Positions 45,144 to 54,536 of a stretch of 64,000 nt of DNA are shown here, piece after piece. A model generated the notes under the pieces. That model saw nothing but the letters and a program-made list of their open reading frames with translations, made no database searches and had not been told where the DNA came from. The translations under genes and the position numbers were made by a program. Numbering within the stretch: the first letter of the stretch is position 1; each line of letters begins with the position of its first letter. The DNA is taken from assembly GCA_013374015.1 (NCBI GenBank), contig BLLL01000002.1:104641-168640 (forward strand), written 5' to 3'. This DNA is from Candidatus Desulfovibrio kirbyi (GTDB lineage Bacteria > Desulfobacterota > Desulfovibrionia > Desulfovibrionales > Desulfovibrionaceae).

Positions 45144-45950
45144 ATGATGATTCGGGAGCATACCGGTTCCGACCCTTCATCGCCGGCAGTCTGGCGGGTG
45201 GAGAGTGTCCCGTCAAGTCTGGACGTGGGCTTTATGTTGGCTCAGCGTGGTGATATGTCTGTATGGGACAGTGTGCTTGCGAAAACCCAAAGCGCCGGCC
45301 GCGGACAGTTGCGGCGGCAGTGGAATTCACCGCCGGGCAACATATACGCGGCAGTGCGCTTGCCTTTGTTTGCCCCCTTTATCACTGCCGGCGCCTCCGT
45401 GGCAATCGGTCTTTTAACGGCCTTGGCCTTGCGGAAATTCGGATGGCCTGTGGCGCTCAAATGGCCAAACGACCTTATTGTTCAGGGCGATGGCGCTTTG
45501 TGCCGTAAAGTTGGCGGCATATTGCTGGAAGAGCGGGGCGGGGTTTTGCTGGCCGGAATCGGCATTAACGTGGCCGTTACGCCCGCATTGGCGAATGCGG
45601 AGATGCGAAAAAACACGACGCTAGATGCAACAAGTCTGGCCCAAACGGGACATGTGCCGCCTGCGCCTGAAATTCTTTGGCAACAGCTTGTAAACTATCT
45701 CTATTTAACATATACTGCCGACAGTGACTTTGCAAGCCGTTGGAAAATTCAGGCCGAGCAGATGCTGCTTTGGCGTGGCGAAACGGTTGCCCTGTGCGAA
45801 GGTGAAACTATTGAGCGGGGCATACTGGTCGGATTGTCGACCGATGGCGGACTGTGTTTGCGCACTGGCGGACAAGTGAAAGAATTTTTTAGCGGTACGC
45901 TTCGGCATGTTGAAGATGTTTCACTGAAAAGGGCCGGCTATGGGCAATAA
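45144..45950 (+). CDS. birA: Biotin--protein ligase (no DNA-binding domain)
   Basis: BirA attaches biotin to carrier domains through biotinyl-AMP. The 268-residue protein has the biotin/ATP loop GRGQLRRQWNSPPGNIY, the KWPNDLIV strand and KVGGILLEERGGVLLAGIG. The N-terminal helix-turn-helix of the E. coli enzyme is absent, so it should not act as a repressor. Its last 11 bases overlap the gene of its evident substrate, pyruvate carboxylase. Confidence 0.94.
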   Translation: MMIREHTGSDPSSPAVWRVESVPSSLDVGFMLAQRGDMSVWDSVLAKTQSAGRGQLRRQWNSPPGNIYAAVRLPLFAPFITAGASVAIGLLTALALRKFGWPVALKWPNDLIVQGDGALCRKVGGILLEERGGVLLAGIGINVAVTPALANAEMRKNTTLDATSLAQTGHVPPAPEILWQQLVNYLYLTYTADSDFASRWKIQAEQMLLWRGETVALCEGETIERGILVGLSTDGGLCLRTGGQVKEFFSGTLRHVEDVSLKRAGYGQ

Positions 45951-48900
45951 GACGTTTAGGGATGTGCAGGAATTTTTAAAAGGCAAGATTATTCTTGTGG
46001 CCAATCGGGGTATTCCAGCGCGGCGCATCTGTCGTTCCATTCGTGAGCGCTTTGACGCTGTGGCCGCCATGACGGCTACAGACATAGACAAAACAGCGCC
46101 CGCAGCCTCCAGCGCCCAGGAGCTTATCTTGCTTGGGGCGGAACCGCGCGCCTATCTGGATATAGATCAAATTATCAACAAGGCAAAACAGCGCGGCGTT
46201 GTGGGCATACATCCGGGATGGGGATTTGCTTCAGAAGACACGGCTTTTCCGCAGCGTTGTAAAGACGCGGACATTGTTTTTATCGGTGCCACAGCCGAAG
46301 CAATGAATTTGCTCGGCAACAAGGTGCACGCGCGTAATGTGGCGCGTTGCCTGGGCATCCCTGTTGTTCCCGGTTCTGACGGTTCTGTGGATATTGCCGG
46401 CGCGCGTAAACTGGCAGCCGAGATCGGCCTGCCGATCATGCTGAAGGCCGAGGGCGGCGGCGGCGGTCGCGGGATTGTTGCCGTCAACACCGAATCGGAG
46501 ATGGAGGACGCATTTTTTAAGGCCTCCACATTGGCGCAGGCCTCATTCGGCAATCCGCGGCTGTTTGTTGAAAAATTTCTTGATACTGTACGGCATATTG
46601 AAATACAGGTTATTGCGGACAGGTACGGCAATGTGTTTGCCTTTGATGAACGCGACTGCACAGTGCAGCGCAATCATCAAAAACTGATTGAGACCACTCC
46701 CTCTCCCTGGCCCGGCCTGACATGCGCTTTGCGTGACAGGCTGAAAGATTATGCGCGACGGCTTGTCAAAGCTGTCGGGTATTACTCGCTGGCGACTGTG
46801 GAATTTCTCATAACTCCTGACGGCTCTCCCTATCTTATTGAAGTGAATACACGGCTTCAGGTGGAGCACGGCATTACCGAATGCCGTTACGGCATTGATC
46901 TTGTGGAAGAGCAGATTGCCGTGGCCTTCGGCGCCGAGTTGCGTTACAGCGAGGAAAAACTTCGTCCATCCTACTGCTCCATGCAGGTGCGCATCAATTG
47001 TGAAAACCCGCAAAATAATTTTGAGCCGAATTCAGGCATGATCACCCGCTATGTTTCTCCGGGCGGCCCCGGTGTACGCCTGGATTCAAATATCAGCGCG
47101 GGCTACGAGTTCCCGGGCAACTATGATTCCGTCGGGGCGCTGTTGATCACCTATGCGCACGACTGGGAAAAGACACTTGCCATTATGGAGCGCGGGCTTG
47201 ATGAGTATATTATTGGCGGCATCAGGACAACGATCCCTTTTTTTCAGCAGGTTATAAAACACGTTCTTTTTAGAAAAGGGGAAATCAACACCAATTTTAT
47301 CGCAGAGCATCCCGAGCTGATGCAATATACCGATGTCGCTCCGGAAGGTGAGAGGCTGGCACGTCTTGTGGCGGAAATTTCCGCCAAGGGCTATAATCCG
47401 TATGTGCGGCTTGGTGAATACAGGTCAACAACAACGCCGCGTCTTGGCCCTTTTGAGCCGGTGTTGCCGCCGATCAAATCATCAGCGCATCGGCGGGCAT
47501 CTCCCTATCCTCAGGGAGATCGTTTGGCGACTCTGGATTTTATCCGTGATTCAGGCGGGGTGCATTTTTCCGACACCACAACACGTGATGTTACCCAGTC
47601 AAATTCCGGCAACCGTTTCCGGCTTGCTGAAGATCGGCTGATTGGACCGTATCTTGACAATGTGGGGTATTTTTCCATTGAAAACGGCGGCGGCGCGCAT
47701 TTTCATGTGGCCATGATGGCCAATATGACCTACCCTTTTACCGAAGCCAGAGAGTGGAACAATTTTGCCCCAAAAACTCTCAAGCAACTGCTTGTGCGCT
47801 CCACCAACGTGCTGGGGTATTCGCCGCAACCTCGCAATGTGATGCGCAAAACAGGTGAAATGATTTGCGAACACTATCAGGTTGTGCGTTGTTTTGACTT
47901 TTTGAACCATATTGAAAATATGGGGCCGATTGCCGAAGTGGTGCTGGCGTGTGCCGATGTGATTTTTCAGCCGGCGCTTTCCCTGTCGTATGCAAAAGGC
48001 TTTGATGTCCAGCATTATCTGAATGTCACAGAAGATATTTTGCGTATGACCGGCGCTATGCTGGGTATTGATCCAAAAAAGGCCTCACGCCATGTCATTC
48101 TGGGACTTAAAGATATGGGCGGGGTGTGCCCCCCGCGCTTTATGACGGAACTTGTCAGGGCATTGCGTAAACGCTGGCCTGAGCTTGTATTGCACTATCA
48201 CCGTCACTATACGGACGGTCTTTTTTTGCCTGCTTGCGGAGCCGCTGCCAAAGCGGGTGCGCATATTATTGATGTTGGTCTGGGGTCAGCCGTGCGTTCC
48301 TACGGTCAGGGCGACGTGCTTTCCGCTGTGGCGTATTTTGAAGACGAGCTTGGCCTTGCGTGTCGCCTGAACAAAAACGCCATTCGTGATGCAAATTTTG
48401 TGTGCAAACAGATCATGCCATACTATGACCGTTATTGCGCCCCATATTTTCAGGGCATTGACTATGACGTTACCCTGTATGGAATGCCCGGCGGGGCAAC
48501 CTCGTCTTCACAGGAAGGGGCCATGAAACAGGGTTACATACATCTTTTGCCCTATATGCTCAAATTTCTTGAGGGTACACGACAAATCATCCGGTATCAC
48601 GATGTGACGCCAGGATCTCAACTTACCTGGAATACGGCGTTTTTGGCTGTGGCAGGGGCGTGGAAGCGCGGTGGGGAAGATGAGGTGCGCTACCTGCTGG
48701 AGGTGCTCAATGAGGTAACGCGGTTGCCCGAAGCGGATCTTTCACAGGAAATGCGCAAGGCGCGTCTTTCTCTTTACCGTGACTGCAACGACGCCCTGCG
48801 CAATCTTTTGCTCGGCAAGTTCGGGAAACTTCCTTTGGGATTTCCCGCAACCTGGGTTTATGAAAGCGCTTTTGGGACTGACTGGAAAAACGCGTTGACC

Positions 48901-49659
48901 AGGCGTTCGGAGGCTTCTCCATTGGAGACCTTGCCGGACATGAATCTTGACGCTGAAGAAAAGGCTTGCGCCGACATTATCAAGCGCCGACCGAGTGCTG
49001 AAGAGTTTGTCCTGTATCTGAACCATCCCTCGGACATGCTGAGGACTGTCAAATTCAGGGCGGAATTCGCCGATCCGAACAATCTGCCGCTGCATGTGTG
49101 GTTTGAGGGTCTGAAAGTAGGGCAGGATTTCTATTTTAACGAAACTAACGGGAAGCCTCACCATCTTGTGCTGCTGAGCATTTCCAGGCCAAGCGAGATG
49201 GGCGTTTCAGTGTGCCGGTATGTGCTTGATTCAGAAATTATGAGCTGTGAGGTTCAGGTAAGCCAACCTGTCGTGACAGGCTATAAGGACACGTTGCTGG
49301 CTGATCCTGCCGACCTTTATCAGGTGGCTGCGCCCAGCAATGGAGATTTGTGGGTTATGTATGTGCACCCCGGCGACATTGTGAAAGCGGGAGAAGAACT
49401 GTTCAACGTGTCGATCATGAAACAGGAAAAGGCGGTGTTTGCGCCGGTCAACGGCATTGTCAAGCGTGTACTCAAGACAGCTGACTTCAAGGAATACAAA
49501 CAAATGGTGCCGGTGCGTGAGGGCGAGCTTGTTGTTGAACTGGCCCCTGTGCCCCGCATATGCGCCAATGAGGCATGCGGGCAGATCATCCCGCTGGATG
49601 ACTGTGTGTTTTGTCCATACTGCGCTTCACGTGTGGAGCAGTTTGTTTTGAGTATATAG
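45940..49659 (+). CDS. pyc: Pyruvate carboxylase (single chain) with C-terminal zinc-ribbon-like tail
   Basis: This biotin enzyme carboxylates pyruvate to oxaloacetate. The 1239 residues comprise biotin carboxylase (KAEGGGGGRGIVAV ATP loop, VNTRLQVEHGITE), the carboxyltransferase barrel (GGVCPPRFM, YGMPGGATSSSQ) and the biotinyl domain with Lys1161 in SIMKQEKAV (usual motif AMKxE). The tail adds CANEACGQIIPLDDCVFCPY with further cysteines, which resembles a zinc ribbon and is not part of ordinary pyruvate carboxylases. The birA gene overlaps its start. The order birA - pyc - PEP synthase matches D. vulgaris as I recall it. Confidence 0.93.
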   Translation: MGNKTFRDVQEFLKGKIILVANRGIPARRICRSIRERFDAVAAMTATDIDKTAPAASSAQELILLGAEPRAYLDIDQIINKAKQRGVVGIHPGWGFASEDTAFPQRCKDADIVFIGATAEAMNLLGNKVHARNVARCLGIPVVPGSDGSVDIAGARKLAAEIGLPIMLKAEGGGGGRGIVAVNTESEMEDAFFKASTLAQASFGNPRLFVEKFLDTVRHIEIQVIADRYGNVFAFDERDCTVQRNHQKLIETTPSPWPGLTCALRDRLKDYARRLVKAVGYYSLATVEFLITPDGSPYLIEVNTRLQVEHGITECRYGIDLVEEQIAVAFGAELRYSEEKLRPSYCSMQVRINCENPQNNFEPNSGMITRYVSPGGPGVRLDSNISAGYEFPGNYDSVGALLITYAHDWEKTLAIMERGLDEYIIGGIRTTIPFFQQVIKHVLFRKGEINTNFIAEHPELMQYTDVAPEGERLARLVAEISAKGYNPYVRLGEYRSTTTPRLGPFEPVLPPIKSSAHRRASPYPQGDRLATLDFIRDSGGVHFSDTTTRDVTQSNSGNRFRLAEDRLIGPYLDNVGYFSIENGGGAHFHVAMMANMTYPFTEAREWNNFAPKTLKQLLVRSTNVLGYSPQPRNVMRKTGEMICEHYQVVRCFDFLNHIENMGPIAEVVLACADVIFQPALSLSYAKGFDVQHYLNVTEDILRMTGAMLGIDPKKASRHVILGLKDMGGVCPPRFMTELVRALRKRWPELVLHYHRHYTDGLFLPACGAAAKAGAHIIDVGLGSAVRSYGQGDVLSAVAYFEDELGLACRLNKNAIRDANFVCKQIMPYYDRYCAPYFQGIDYDVTLYGMPGGATSSSQEGAMKQGYIHLLPYMLKFLEGTRQIIRYHDVTPGSQLTWNTAFLAVAGAWKRGGEDEVRYLLEVLNEVTRLPEADLSQEMRKARLSLYRDCNDALRNLLLGKFGKLPLGFPATWVYESAFGTDWKNALTRRSEASPLETLPDMNLDAEEKACADIIKRRPSAEEFVLYLNHPSDMLRTVKFRAEFADPNNLPLHVWFEGLKVGQDFYFNETNGKPHHLVLLSISRPSEMGVSVCRYVLDSEIMSCEVQVSQPVVTGYKDTLLADPADLYQVAAPSNGDLWVMYVHPGDIVKAGEELFNVSIMKQEKAVFAPVNGIVKRVLKTADFKEYKQMVPVREGELVVELAPVPRICANEACGQIIPLDDCVFCPYCASRVEQFVLSI

Positions 49660-49729
49660 ACAGTGACGCGTTCGCAGTATACACTTCATAACAGTAATGT
49701 GTTTTTTCCCCCTAAATTTGGAGGAAGTC

Positions 49730-52700
49730 ATGCCAAAGAATCCGGCCGCAAAATCTGTTCAAGTAAAAACCGGGCAGACCGACACGGATTCCGTGCGGAA
49801 AAAATTTGTTTTAACCGGCGCGGATATCGTACAGTTGGGCATTGAGGCAGAATTGCTTGTTGGAGGAAAGAACTATAATATGGCTCTCATCAGCCAGATA
49901 CAGGGAATTCGCGCACCGCATTTTCGCGCTGTTTCCTCAATAGCGTTTCATCGATTGCTGGACGAAACAAAGGTAAACAGCAGGCTTGTCCGCTCTATGG
50001 TGGACAAGGAATATGGCAGAATTGACTGGAACGACACTGAAATCAATAAAGATCCTGAATTTTTGCAAAAACTTGTGCGTCAATTGGGCAGGAAGATACG
50101 CGAAGCCGCAAAAGCTGACGGCGACCAGCCCAATGCGCGATTGCGCACGTTTATCAACAATGTCGTTGATGGTTTTGCCACGTCTCCCGAAGGCATTGAT
50201 CAGTTGCGCAAGCGCTCCGTGATGGTGCAGGCCGCTATTTTGTCCGTCAGTATTCCAGGCGAGGTGGATGAGGCCGTCCGAAGCGCTTACAGTGCTATCT
50301 GCAAAGAAAACGGAGATGCCGCAACGCCTGTTGCCGTGCGTTCGTCCGCCGCCGGCGAAGATTCGCGCAAAAAAGCCTTTGCCGGATTGCAGGATACATA
50401 TCTGAATATGATTGGCCATGACAAGGTTGTGGATGCCTATCATTGGGATTGCGCTTCGGCGTATAATCTGCGGTCAATGACATACCGCCGTGAAGCCATT
50501 CTGGATGCGCTGACCAAGGCGGAGGAAACAGAAGACGACGCGCTCGCTGAAACGGCAAAGGCAGAATGGGCCATAGAAAACACTTCTCTTTCGGTCTGCA
50601 TGATGCAGATGATCAATCCGTTAGTTTCAGGCACGGCGTTTTCCGCGGATACGGCAACAGGTTGTCGTGGAACGGACAGAAAAGATCTGGTGAGCATTGA
50701 CGCAAACTACGGGCTTGGAGAAGCCGTTGTGGGGGGCAAGATTACTCCTGACAAATTGTATGTTTTTCAGCGTGATGACGGTACCGAAGTGGTTATTCGT
50801 CAAATGGGCTGCAAAACCATGAAAATCGTCTATGACGAAAAAGGAGGAACAAAAGAGGTCGCTGTGCCTGAACTGGAAGCCTCGCGCTGGGCGGTTTCAT
50901 TGAGTCAGGCTGAAACTATCGCCAAGGGAGTGCGCGCTGTAAGCATTGCCTATGGTGGCATGATTATGGATACGGAATTTTGCATTGACGCCAACGGCAA
51001 GCTTTGGTTTGTGCAGGCCAGACCGGAAACCCGCTGGAATGAAGAATTTGATCTGCATCCCGCAACAATTTTTATGCGGCGTCTTGAAGTGGATGAAAGG
51101 GCTGCGGCGGAAGCGGAAGTGTTGCTGGCGGGCAATGGAGCCTCACGCGGAGCGGGGCAGGGCACAGTGCGTTTTTTACGTTCCGCCCTGGAACTCAACA
51201 AGATAGGTAAAGGCGATGTTCTGGCGGCAGAGCGCACTGATCCGGACATGGTTCCGGGCATGCGTGTCGCCTCCGCCATTATGGCGGATGTGGGCGGCGA
51301 TACCAGCCATGCGGCAATCACCTCCCGTGAGCTTGGCATAGCGGCTGTCATAGGCATACAGCGTGTGGAAGTGCTGCGCGCGCTTGACGGCGTCAATGTG
51401 ACGGTGGACGGGACAAGCGGGCGGATATATCGCGGGCTTCTGTCTTTGCATCAGGTAGGCGGCGAAATGGATCTGTCAAAGCTGCCGATGACAAAAACCA
51501 AGGTTGGACTGGTGCTGGCCGATGTGGGGCAAGCGCTTTTCCTCTCGCGTCTGCGCACTTGCCCTCAATTTGAAGTGGGGCTGTTGCGTGCGGAATTTAT
51601 GCTCGGCAATATCGGCATTCATCCGCAGGCATTGGAAGCCTTTGACAGCGGAGAACTGGATGCCGTCATCAAAATAAAACTCAGGGAGCTGGAGTCCAGG
51701 CTGTCCGAACTGATGCGCAAGCAACTGGCCGCCGGGCTGATTGTTTTTAACTTTAACCTGCGGGAGTATGTTGCCGATGTTACCGGGCTGTCAGAAGAAA
51801 TGACGGCTTTGTCCAGTGTTGACAAAGGACAGAATGCCGAAGAAGTGCTTTTGCAGCATCGCAGAATGCGTGAAATTGACCATGAGATAGACAAACATCT
51901 GGAAATGGCGTCCCGTCGCCTTGAGGTGCTCAAGACATCATCCGACCTGTCGGAGCATGTGCGTACTATTATGGGGTATGACGATGAAATGGCGCTGCTT
52001 TCTTATTCTGATCCGGAATCTGTAAAACGCGCTGCGGAAATTGAAACCCTTGTCAGGGAGCATGTTGAAAGCATTAAAGATTTGCCTTCAGTCGCCACAG
52101 TGCTGGAAAGTATCCGTCATTTGCGTGAGGAAGTAAGCCTGAGAGCCGGCCTGAAAAAAGAAATGGACGACGTGCGGGAACTGTCGGATAAAATTCGCGC
52201 TGCCATCAAAGCGCGTGGGTTCAGGACAGGCAAGGAACACTATGTGCAGACTCTGGCGCAGAATCTGGCGCTTTTTGCAATGGCCTTTTACGGCAGACCA
52301 GTCACCTACCGTACGACGGATTTCAAGAGCAACGAATACTGCAATCTGGTGGGCGGCAATCTTTTTGAACACCAGGAAGCGAACCCCATGTTGGGATATC
52401 GCGGTGTTTCGCGTAATATTCACGACTGGGAAATTGAGGCTTTCAAGCTGGCGCGCGGTATGTACGGCGGTTCCAATTTACGTATGATGCTGCCCTTTGT
52501 GCGCACTCTGGAAGAAGCCCGCGCCATGCGCTGTTATCTTGAGCAGGTGCACAAACTCAAGAGTGGTCAGGACGGATTGAAAATTATTCTTATGTCAGAA
52601 TTGCCCTCAAATGCGATTCTTGCCAAGCAGTTTATTACGGAGTTTGACGGATTCTCCATCGGCTCCAACGACATGACGCAGATGGTGCTTGCCACTGACC

Positions 52701-53305
52701 GCGACAACGCCCGTCTTGGATATATCTATGATGAGGAAGACCCGGCCGTTGTCTGGGCAATGCTTGTGAGTATCTTCACTGGTTTGAAATACGGCAAAAA
52801 AGTGGGTTTTTGCGGGCAGGGTGTTTCAAATAGTCTTATCCTGCGCGGCCTTGTGGCTATTGCCGGCATAACGTCTGCTTCTGTTGTGCCGGATACCTAT
52901 TATCAGACGGTGTTCGACATCGCCTCTGTGGAGGCGGAAGATATTTCCACGTCAGAATTGGGGAAATGGCTCGTGCGTCAACATCATGTACGCCTTGCAG
53001 ACTTGATGGAAAAGTCCGGGTACGGACATATTCTTAAAAAGTATACCGAACCGCAGGATATTCAAGAATGGTATGAGGGTGAGCTTCTGCGGCGGCACGA
53101 ACAGTTGCGCGAACATCTGGACACGCCCAAGGAGGCGTTTTATCGGGCGGAATTGCACACCTTCCGCACAACTTTCCACAAACCGGTGATTTATTCAACA
53201 TGGAATTGGGCTGATACAGTGCTTGACGCCTTGCGCCAGTCGGGATTCGAGTCCTTTGAGGAGCAGGCAAAGGCATTGAAGGCCTGCCGTGCACTGGTCG
53301 ATTGA
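49730..53305 (+). CDS. Long PEP synthase / pyruvate phosphate dikinase-like enzyme
   Basis: The 1191-residue protein has an N-terminal PEP/pyruvate-binding ATP-grasp domain (PVAVRSSAAGEDS, then NYGLGEAVVGGKITP), the phosphohistidine domain with His527 in GGDTSHAAITSRELG and a C-terminal PEP-binding barrel (IGSNDMTQMVLATDRDN, FCGQGVS). It is about 400 residues longer than classical PpsA: a helical, charged insertion occupies roughly residues 680-860 and a 100-residue extension follows the barrel. It should interconvert pyruvate and PEP beside pyruvate carboxylase. The ATG at 49730 follows GGAGG. An unconventional phosphate donor or regulation by the insertion is possible. Confidence 0.85.
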   Translation: MPKNPAAKSVQVKTGQTDTDSVRKKFVLTGADIVQLGIEAELLVGGKNYNMALISQIQGIRAPHFRAVSSIAFHRLLDETKVNSRLVRSMVDKEYGRIDWNDTEINKDPEFLQKLVRQLGRKIREAAKADGDQPNARLRTFINNVVDGFATSPEGIDQLRKRSVMVQAAILSVSIPGEVDEAVRSAYSAICKENGDAATPVAVRSSAAGEDSRKKAFAGLQDTYLNMIGHDKVVDAYHWDCASAYNLRSMTYRREAILDALTKAEETEDDALAETAKAEWAIENTSLSVCMMQMINPLVSGTAFSADTATGCRGTDRKDLVSIDANYGLGEAVVGGKITPDKLYVFQRDDGTEVVIRQMGCKTMKIVYDEKGGTKEVAVPELEASRWAVSLSQAETIAKGVRAVSIAYGGMIMDTEFCIDANGKLWFVQARPETRWNEEFDLHPATIFMRRLEVDERAAAEAEVLLAGNGASRGAGQGTVRFLRSALELNKIGKGDVLAAERTDPDMVPGMRVASAIMADVGGDTSHAAITSRELGIAAVIGIQRVEVLRALDGVNVTVDGTSGRIYRGLLSLHQVGGEMDLSKLPMTKTKVGLVLADVGQALFLSRLRTCPQFEVGLLRAEFMLGNIGIHPQALEAFDSGELDAVIKIKLRELESRLSELMRKQLAAGLIVFNFNLREYVADVTGLSEEMTALSSVDKGQNAEEVLLQHRRMREIDHEIDKHLEMASRRLEVLKTSSDLSEHVRTIMGYDDEMALLSYSDPESVKRAAEIETLVREHVESIKDLPSVATVLESIRHLREEVSLRAGLKKEMDDVRELSDKIRAAIKARGFRTGKEHYVQTLAQNLALFAMAFYGRPVTYRTTDFKSNEYCNLVGGNLFEHQEANPMLGYRGVSRNIHDWEIEAFKLARGMYGGSNLRMMLPFVRTLEEARAMRCYLEQVHKLKSGQDGLKIILMSELPSNAILAKQFITEFDGFSIGSNDMTQMVLATDRDNARLGYIYDEEDPAVVWAMLVSIFTGLKYGKKVGFCGQGVSNSLILRGLVAIAGITSASVVPDTYYQTVFDIASVEAEDISTSELGKWLVRQHHVRLADLMEKSGYGHILKKYTEPQDIQEWYEGELLRRHEQLREHLDTPKEAFYRAELHTFRTTFHKPVIYSTWNWADTVLDALRQSGFESFEEQAKALKACRALVD

Positions 53306-53340
53306 ATCTGCCGGTTGTTGATTTTGAGCGCGGTATTATT

Positions 53341-53363
53341 GGTTGGCGACAATGCCGCCAGCC
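53341..53363. terminator. Hairpin between convergent ppsA-like and carA genes
   Basis: An 8-bp stem (GGTTGGCG with CGCCAGCC, one G-U pair) with a 7-base loop sits in the middle of the 97-base convergent gap. No T-run is attached, so it may be a weak bidirectional terminator. Confidence 0.4.
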
Positions 53364-53402
53364 AGTCCGCAACCCCCATGAAATCGCGGTTATGGAGATG
53401 CT

Positions 53403-54533
53403 CTAAGCGCTTATCGCCGCGCTGATCATCTCGTGAAATCTGGCGAAAAGGTACCGTCCGTCGTGCGGTCCGGCCGCGGCTTCGGGGTGGTACTGGACGC
53501 TCATGACGGGCAGTGTTGTATGTCGCAGACCTTCAATGGTCTGGTCATTGAGGTTGACATGGGTCGCCTCCACATCGGGCGCATCACGCAATACCACATG
53601 AAAACCGTGGTTTTGCGAAGAAATTTCAATACGTCCTGTCGCCAGATCCTGTACCGGATGATTGCAGCCGTGGTGCCCAAATCTGAGTTTGTCCGTATCG
53701 CCCCCAAGCGCATGGCCTATAAGCTGATGCCCAAGGCATATGCCTGTAACGGGGAAAATTTTTATCAGCATACGGATTGCGACAATTCCCTCAGTCAATG
53801 TGGCGGGATCTCCGGGGCCGTTTGACAAAAAAACCGCCTGTGCGCCACTTGCTTTTGCCGCGTCCACACTGAAGCCCGGCGGCACGATGAGCGGCTCAAA
53901 GCCTGCGACAACAAGCTGCCGCAGGATATTCCACTTGAGGCCAAAATCATACACGATCAGACGCAGCCCTGCACCTTGCCAGAGGTATTTACCGTTTGCC
54001 GAAAATTGCGTTTTTGCGGGTTTGCCGTTGCGCCAGGCGTAGGGGTGTTGGGGCGCGACAAAAGGCACAAGATTTTGTCCCTGCATGGGGGGCAGTGCAA
54101 GCGCGCGCTCCCGCAAGACATGCGGGTTCAGCTCCTTTGTGGAAATACAGCCGCACATGGCGCCGTGCATGCGCAAATGCCTGGTCAGGGCGCGGGTATC
54201 AATACCTTCCATCCCCGGAGTGTCAAAGCGTTGCAAAAATTCGGGCAAAGAGGATTCGGACCGCCAGTTTGAGGGCTGTTTGCAGCACTCTTTGACAAGC
54301 AATGCGCGCAGGTGCACGCGATCGGATTCCATATCCTCGGCGCTGACGCCGTAATTGCCGATCAGCGGCCATGTCATGCACACCATCTGGCCGCAATAGG
54401 AAGGATCAGTCAAGACTTCCTGATAGCCTGTCATGGCAGTGGTAAAGATAACTTCACCGCCGGTTTCAAAAGCGCCGGTAAAGGATTTGCCGTACAGGCT
54501 GAAGCCGTCTTCGAGAGTGAGCAGCGCCTTCAT
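53403..54533 (-). CDS. carA: Carbamoyl-phosphate synthase small subunit
   Basis: CarA hydrolyses glutamine and passes ammonia to CarB for carbamoyl phosphate, the precursor of pyrimidines and arginine. The 376-residue protein has the N-terminal [17 protein letters not shown] block and the class I amidotransferase site with the nucleophile in [17 protein letters not shown] and the histidine in [13 protein letters not shown]. It is complete. It starts 3 bases after carB, which is broken, so its product may have no full partner. Confidence 0.95.
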   Translation of the reverse strand: MKALLTLEDGFSLYGKSFTGAFETGGEVIFTTAMTGYQEVLTDPSYCGQMVCMTWPLIGNYGVSAEDMESDRVHLRALLVKECCKQPSNWRSESSLPEFLQRFDTPGMEGIDTRALTRHLRMHGAMCGCISTKELNPHVLRERALALPPMQGQNLVPFVAPQHPYAWRNGKPAKTQFSANGKYLWQGAGLRLIVYDFGLKWNILRQLVVAGFEPLIVPPGFSVDAAKASGAQAVFLSNGPGDPATLTEGIVAIRMLIKIFPVTGICLGHQLIGHALGGDTDKLRFGHHGCNHPVQDLATGRIEISSQNHGFHVVLRDAPDVEATHVNLNDQTIEGLRHTTLPVMSVQYHPEAAAGPHDGRYLFARFHEMISAAISA

Positions 54534-54536
54534 AGT

